Part shown: positions 59,289-59,923 of the stretch, piece after piece
Layout: every line of letters begins with the position of its first letter
Position numbering within the stretch: the stretch's first letter is position 1
Source of the DNA: an uncultured Phascolarctobacterium sp.
GTDB taxonomy: Bacteria > Bacillota > Negativicutes > Acidaminococcales > Acidaminococcaceae
DNA: 59,923 nucleotides
Reading direction: 5' to 3'
Assembly (NCBI GenBank): GCA_905200645.1
Contig: CAJKLD010000013.1
Location: 1-59,923 of the forward strand
Made by a program: the position numbers and the translations under genes
The notes under the pieces: model-generated
The model's input: the letters and a program-made list of their open reading frames with translations, nothing else
The model's database searches: none
Told to the model about the DNA's origin: nothing

Positions 59289-59893
59289 ATGTGTAATGGT
59301 TCTACTTTAGTTAAAAATTCTACTCCGATTATGCGATATATGGATTACTCCAAATTTAATAGCTTATTGGAGTCTAGCCAAATATATATGAACGGAATAT
59401 TAAACTTTCATACTAAAGATCAAGATTTGCTTGAAGGAGAGATTCCCGATTCTAACAAGATGGCTTCACGTGGACAATTTTTAAAATTGGAATTTCATGG
59501 AGTAATAGAAGAGATAAGCGATAATCCAGAAAAGAAAATAAAGGCAGTTAACTTTGCAGAGCATTTTGTTTGTATTAACTGCTGGACTATATCTAAAAAA
59601 GAGAATAAGAGAATGTGGCAGAATTATGCTAAAGATAAAAATAGTGTTATCATCAAGTCTTCAGTAGGTCGGTTACGTAAAGCATTGCTAAGGGAATTAG
59701 GCATGTTATTATTGATAAAATAAAATATGTTAGCTATTCTATTTATGTACACACTAATCCTAATCCTTTTTCGTATTGTTTTTTAAAAGATAGAGGAAAA
59801 TTTGAATGGGAGAATGAGTTACGAATGTTGGTAGTGTGTTTGGATGATGACTCTACTAATAAAAGATTAGGCTCTGTCACAACAAATGGTTGA
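59289..59893 (+). pseudogene. DUF2971-type gene, frameshifted and cut by an insertion sequence
   Basis: The first frame (ATG 59289 to TAA 59723) has the DUF2971 start YMDYSKFNSLLESSQIYM and CWTISKKENKRMWQNY. The coding sense then moves to the -1 frame: from about 59682 the other frame reads KSIAKGIRHVIIDKIKYVSY and FEWENELRMLVV, the expected family end part. A single A lost in the short A-run at 59679-59681 explains this. The second frame's last residues, LGSVTTNG, come from the IS-like end at 59870, so the natural C-terminus is missing. DUF2971 proteins have no proven role; they are common in mobile regions. Confidence 0.7.
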
Positions 59894-59923
59894 TTTTGAC
59901 GAGAAATAGCGTATAATAATAGT
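59870..59923 (+). mobile_element. left end of an insertion sequence (ISL3-like?), continuing beyond the window
   Basis: GGCTCTGTCACAACAAATGG at 59870 looks like a terminal inverted repeat of the ISL3 type: GGCTCT at the tip and an inner CAAC/GTTG palindrome. It is directly followed by a promoter-like pair, TTGATT (59890-59895) and TATAAT (59912-59917), 16 bp apart and pointing out of the window, as for a transposase gene. It interrupts the reading frame of the DUF2971 gene. Family naming is from memory of repeat shape only. Confidence 0.4.
59890..59917 (+). promoter_or_regulatory. outward-reading promoter in the IS-like end
   Basis: TTGATT (59890-59895), 16-bp spacer, TATAAT (59912-59917). 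Confidence 0.45.

Overview
The window reads as the chromosome of an anaerobic, diderm member of the Negativicutes, most like Phascolarctobacterium or a close relative. Evidence: two OmpM-type porins that combine a signal peptide, an S-layer-homology (SLH) domain and a beta-barrel; a sodium-pumping methylmalonyl-CoA decarboxylase next to a split B12-dependent methylmalonyl-CoA mutase; a tandem pair of succinate-type DASS carriers; a T-box leader and a SufCBDSU operon as in Firmicutes; and LPS-type glycan genes. The genus is an inference from gene content; no rRNA lies in the window.

Layout. 1-6.5 kb: a same-strand run for succinyl-CoA to propionyl-CoA with energy conservation (mutase large and small chains, MeaB chaperone, epimerase, decarboxylase A-D-C-B), with three intercistronic hairpins and a terminator at the end. 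6.5-10.3 kb: an SbmA/BacA/YddA-type ABC exporter-fold protein, a flavodiiron protein and a YbjN-like protein. 10.5-12.6 kb: T-box leader and leuA. 12.75-13.2 kb: candidate structured RNA. 13.2-17.4 kb: two ompM paralogues around a small exported protein and an 850-bp repeat-rich spacer. 17.4-19.9 kb: a zinc acylase-family protein and a MATE exporter. 19.88-25.5 kb: cobalamin riboswitch followed by a complete Nik/Dpp-type ABC transporter. 25.5-28.6 kb: operator-like palindrome and a His-rich Zn/Cd P-type ATPase. 28.8-33.9 kb: sufCBDSU. 34-37.3 kb: two nearly identical DASS carriers, then a divergent TetR regulator behind a 71-nt palindrome. 38-41.8 kb: CoA-disulfide-reductase/rhodanese fusion, a C_GCAxxG_C_C protein and an aminotransferase. 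41.9-45.1 kb (minus strand): C39-type peptidase, CCA-adding enzyme, arylamine N-acetyltransferase. 45.2-46.7 kb: MatC-like carrier. 46.7-50.1 kb: AlbA/Schlafen-type protein plus TIGR02391-type protein behind three phased repeats, then about 1 kb of debris. 50.1-59.9 kb: AT-rich cell-envelope island (two alkaline-phosphatase-fold head-group transferases, YrbL-like protein, three glycosyltransferases, O-antigen ligase) ending in an rmlB remnant, a frameshifted DUF2971 gene and what looks like the end of an insertion sequence.

How it fits together. DASS carriers would bring in succinate with Na+; the mutase/epimerase/decarboxylase set would turn it (as CoA ester) to propionyl-CoA and CO2 while exporting Na+, which can drive uptake again. 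The mutase needs cobalamin, which gives a reason for a B12-riboswitch-controlled metal- or peptide-type ABC importer and, more speculatively, for the BacA-like ABC protein. The CoA transferase and biotin-loading enzymes are not in the window.

The items most worth a second look are the riboswitch-controlled Nik/Dpp transporter, the AlbA-TIGR02391 pair behind 40-bp-phased repeats, the nested palindrome at the DASS/TetR junction, the 12.8-kb RNA candidate and the DASS 3'UTR/5'UTR complementarity.
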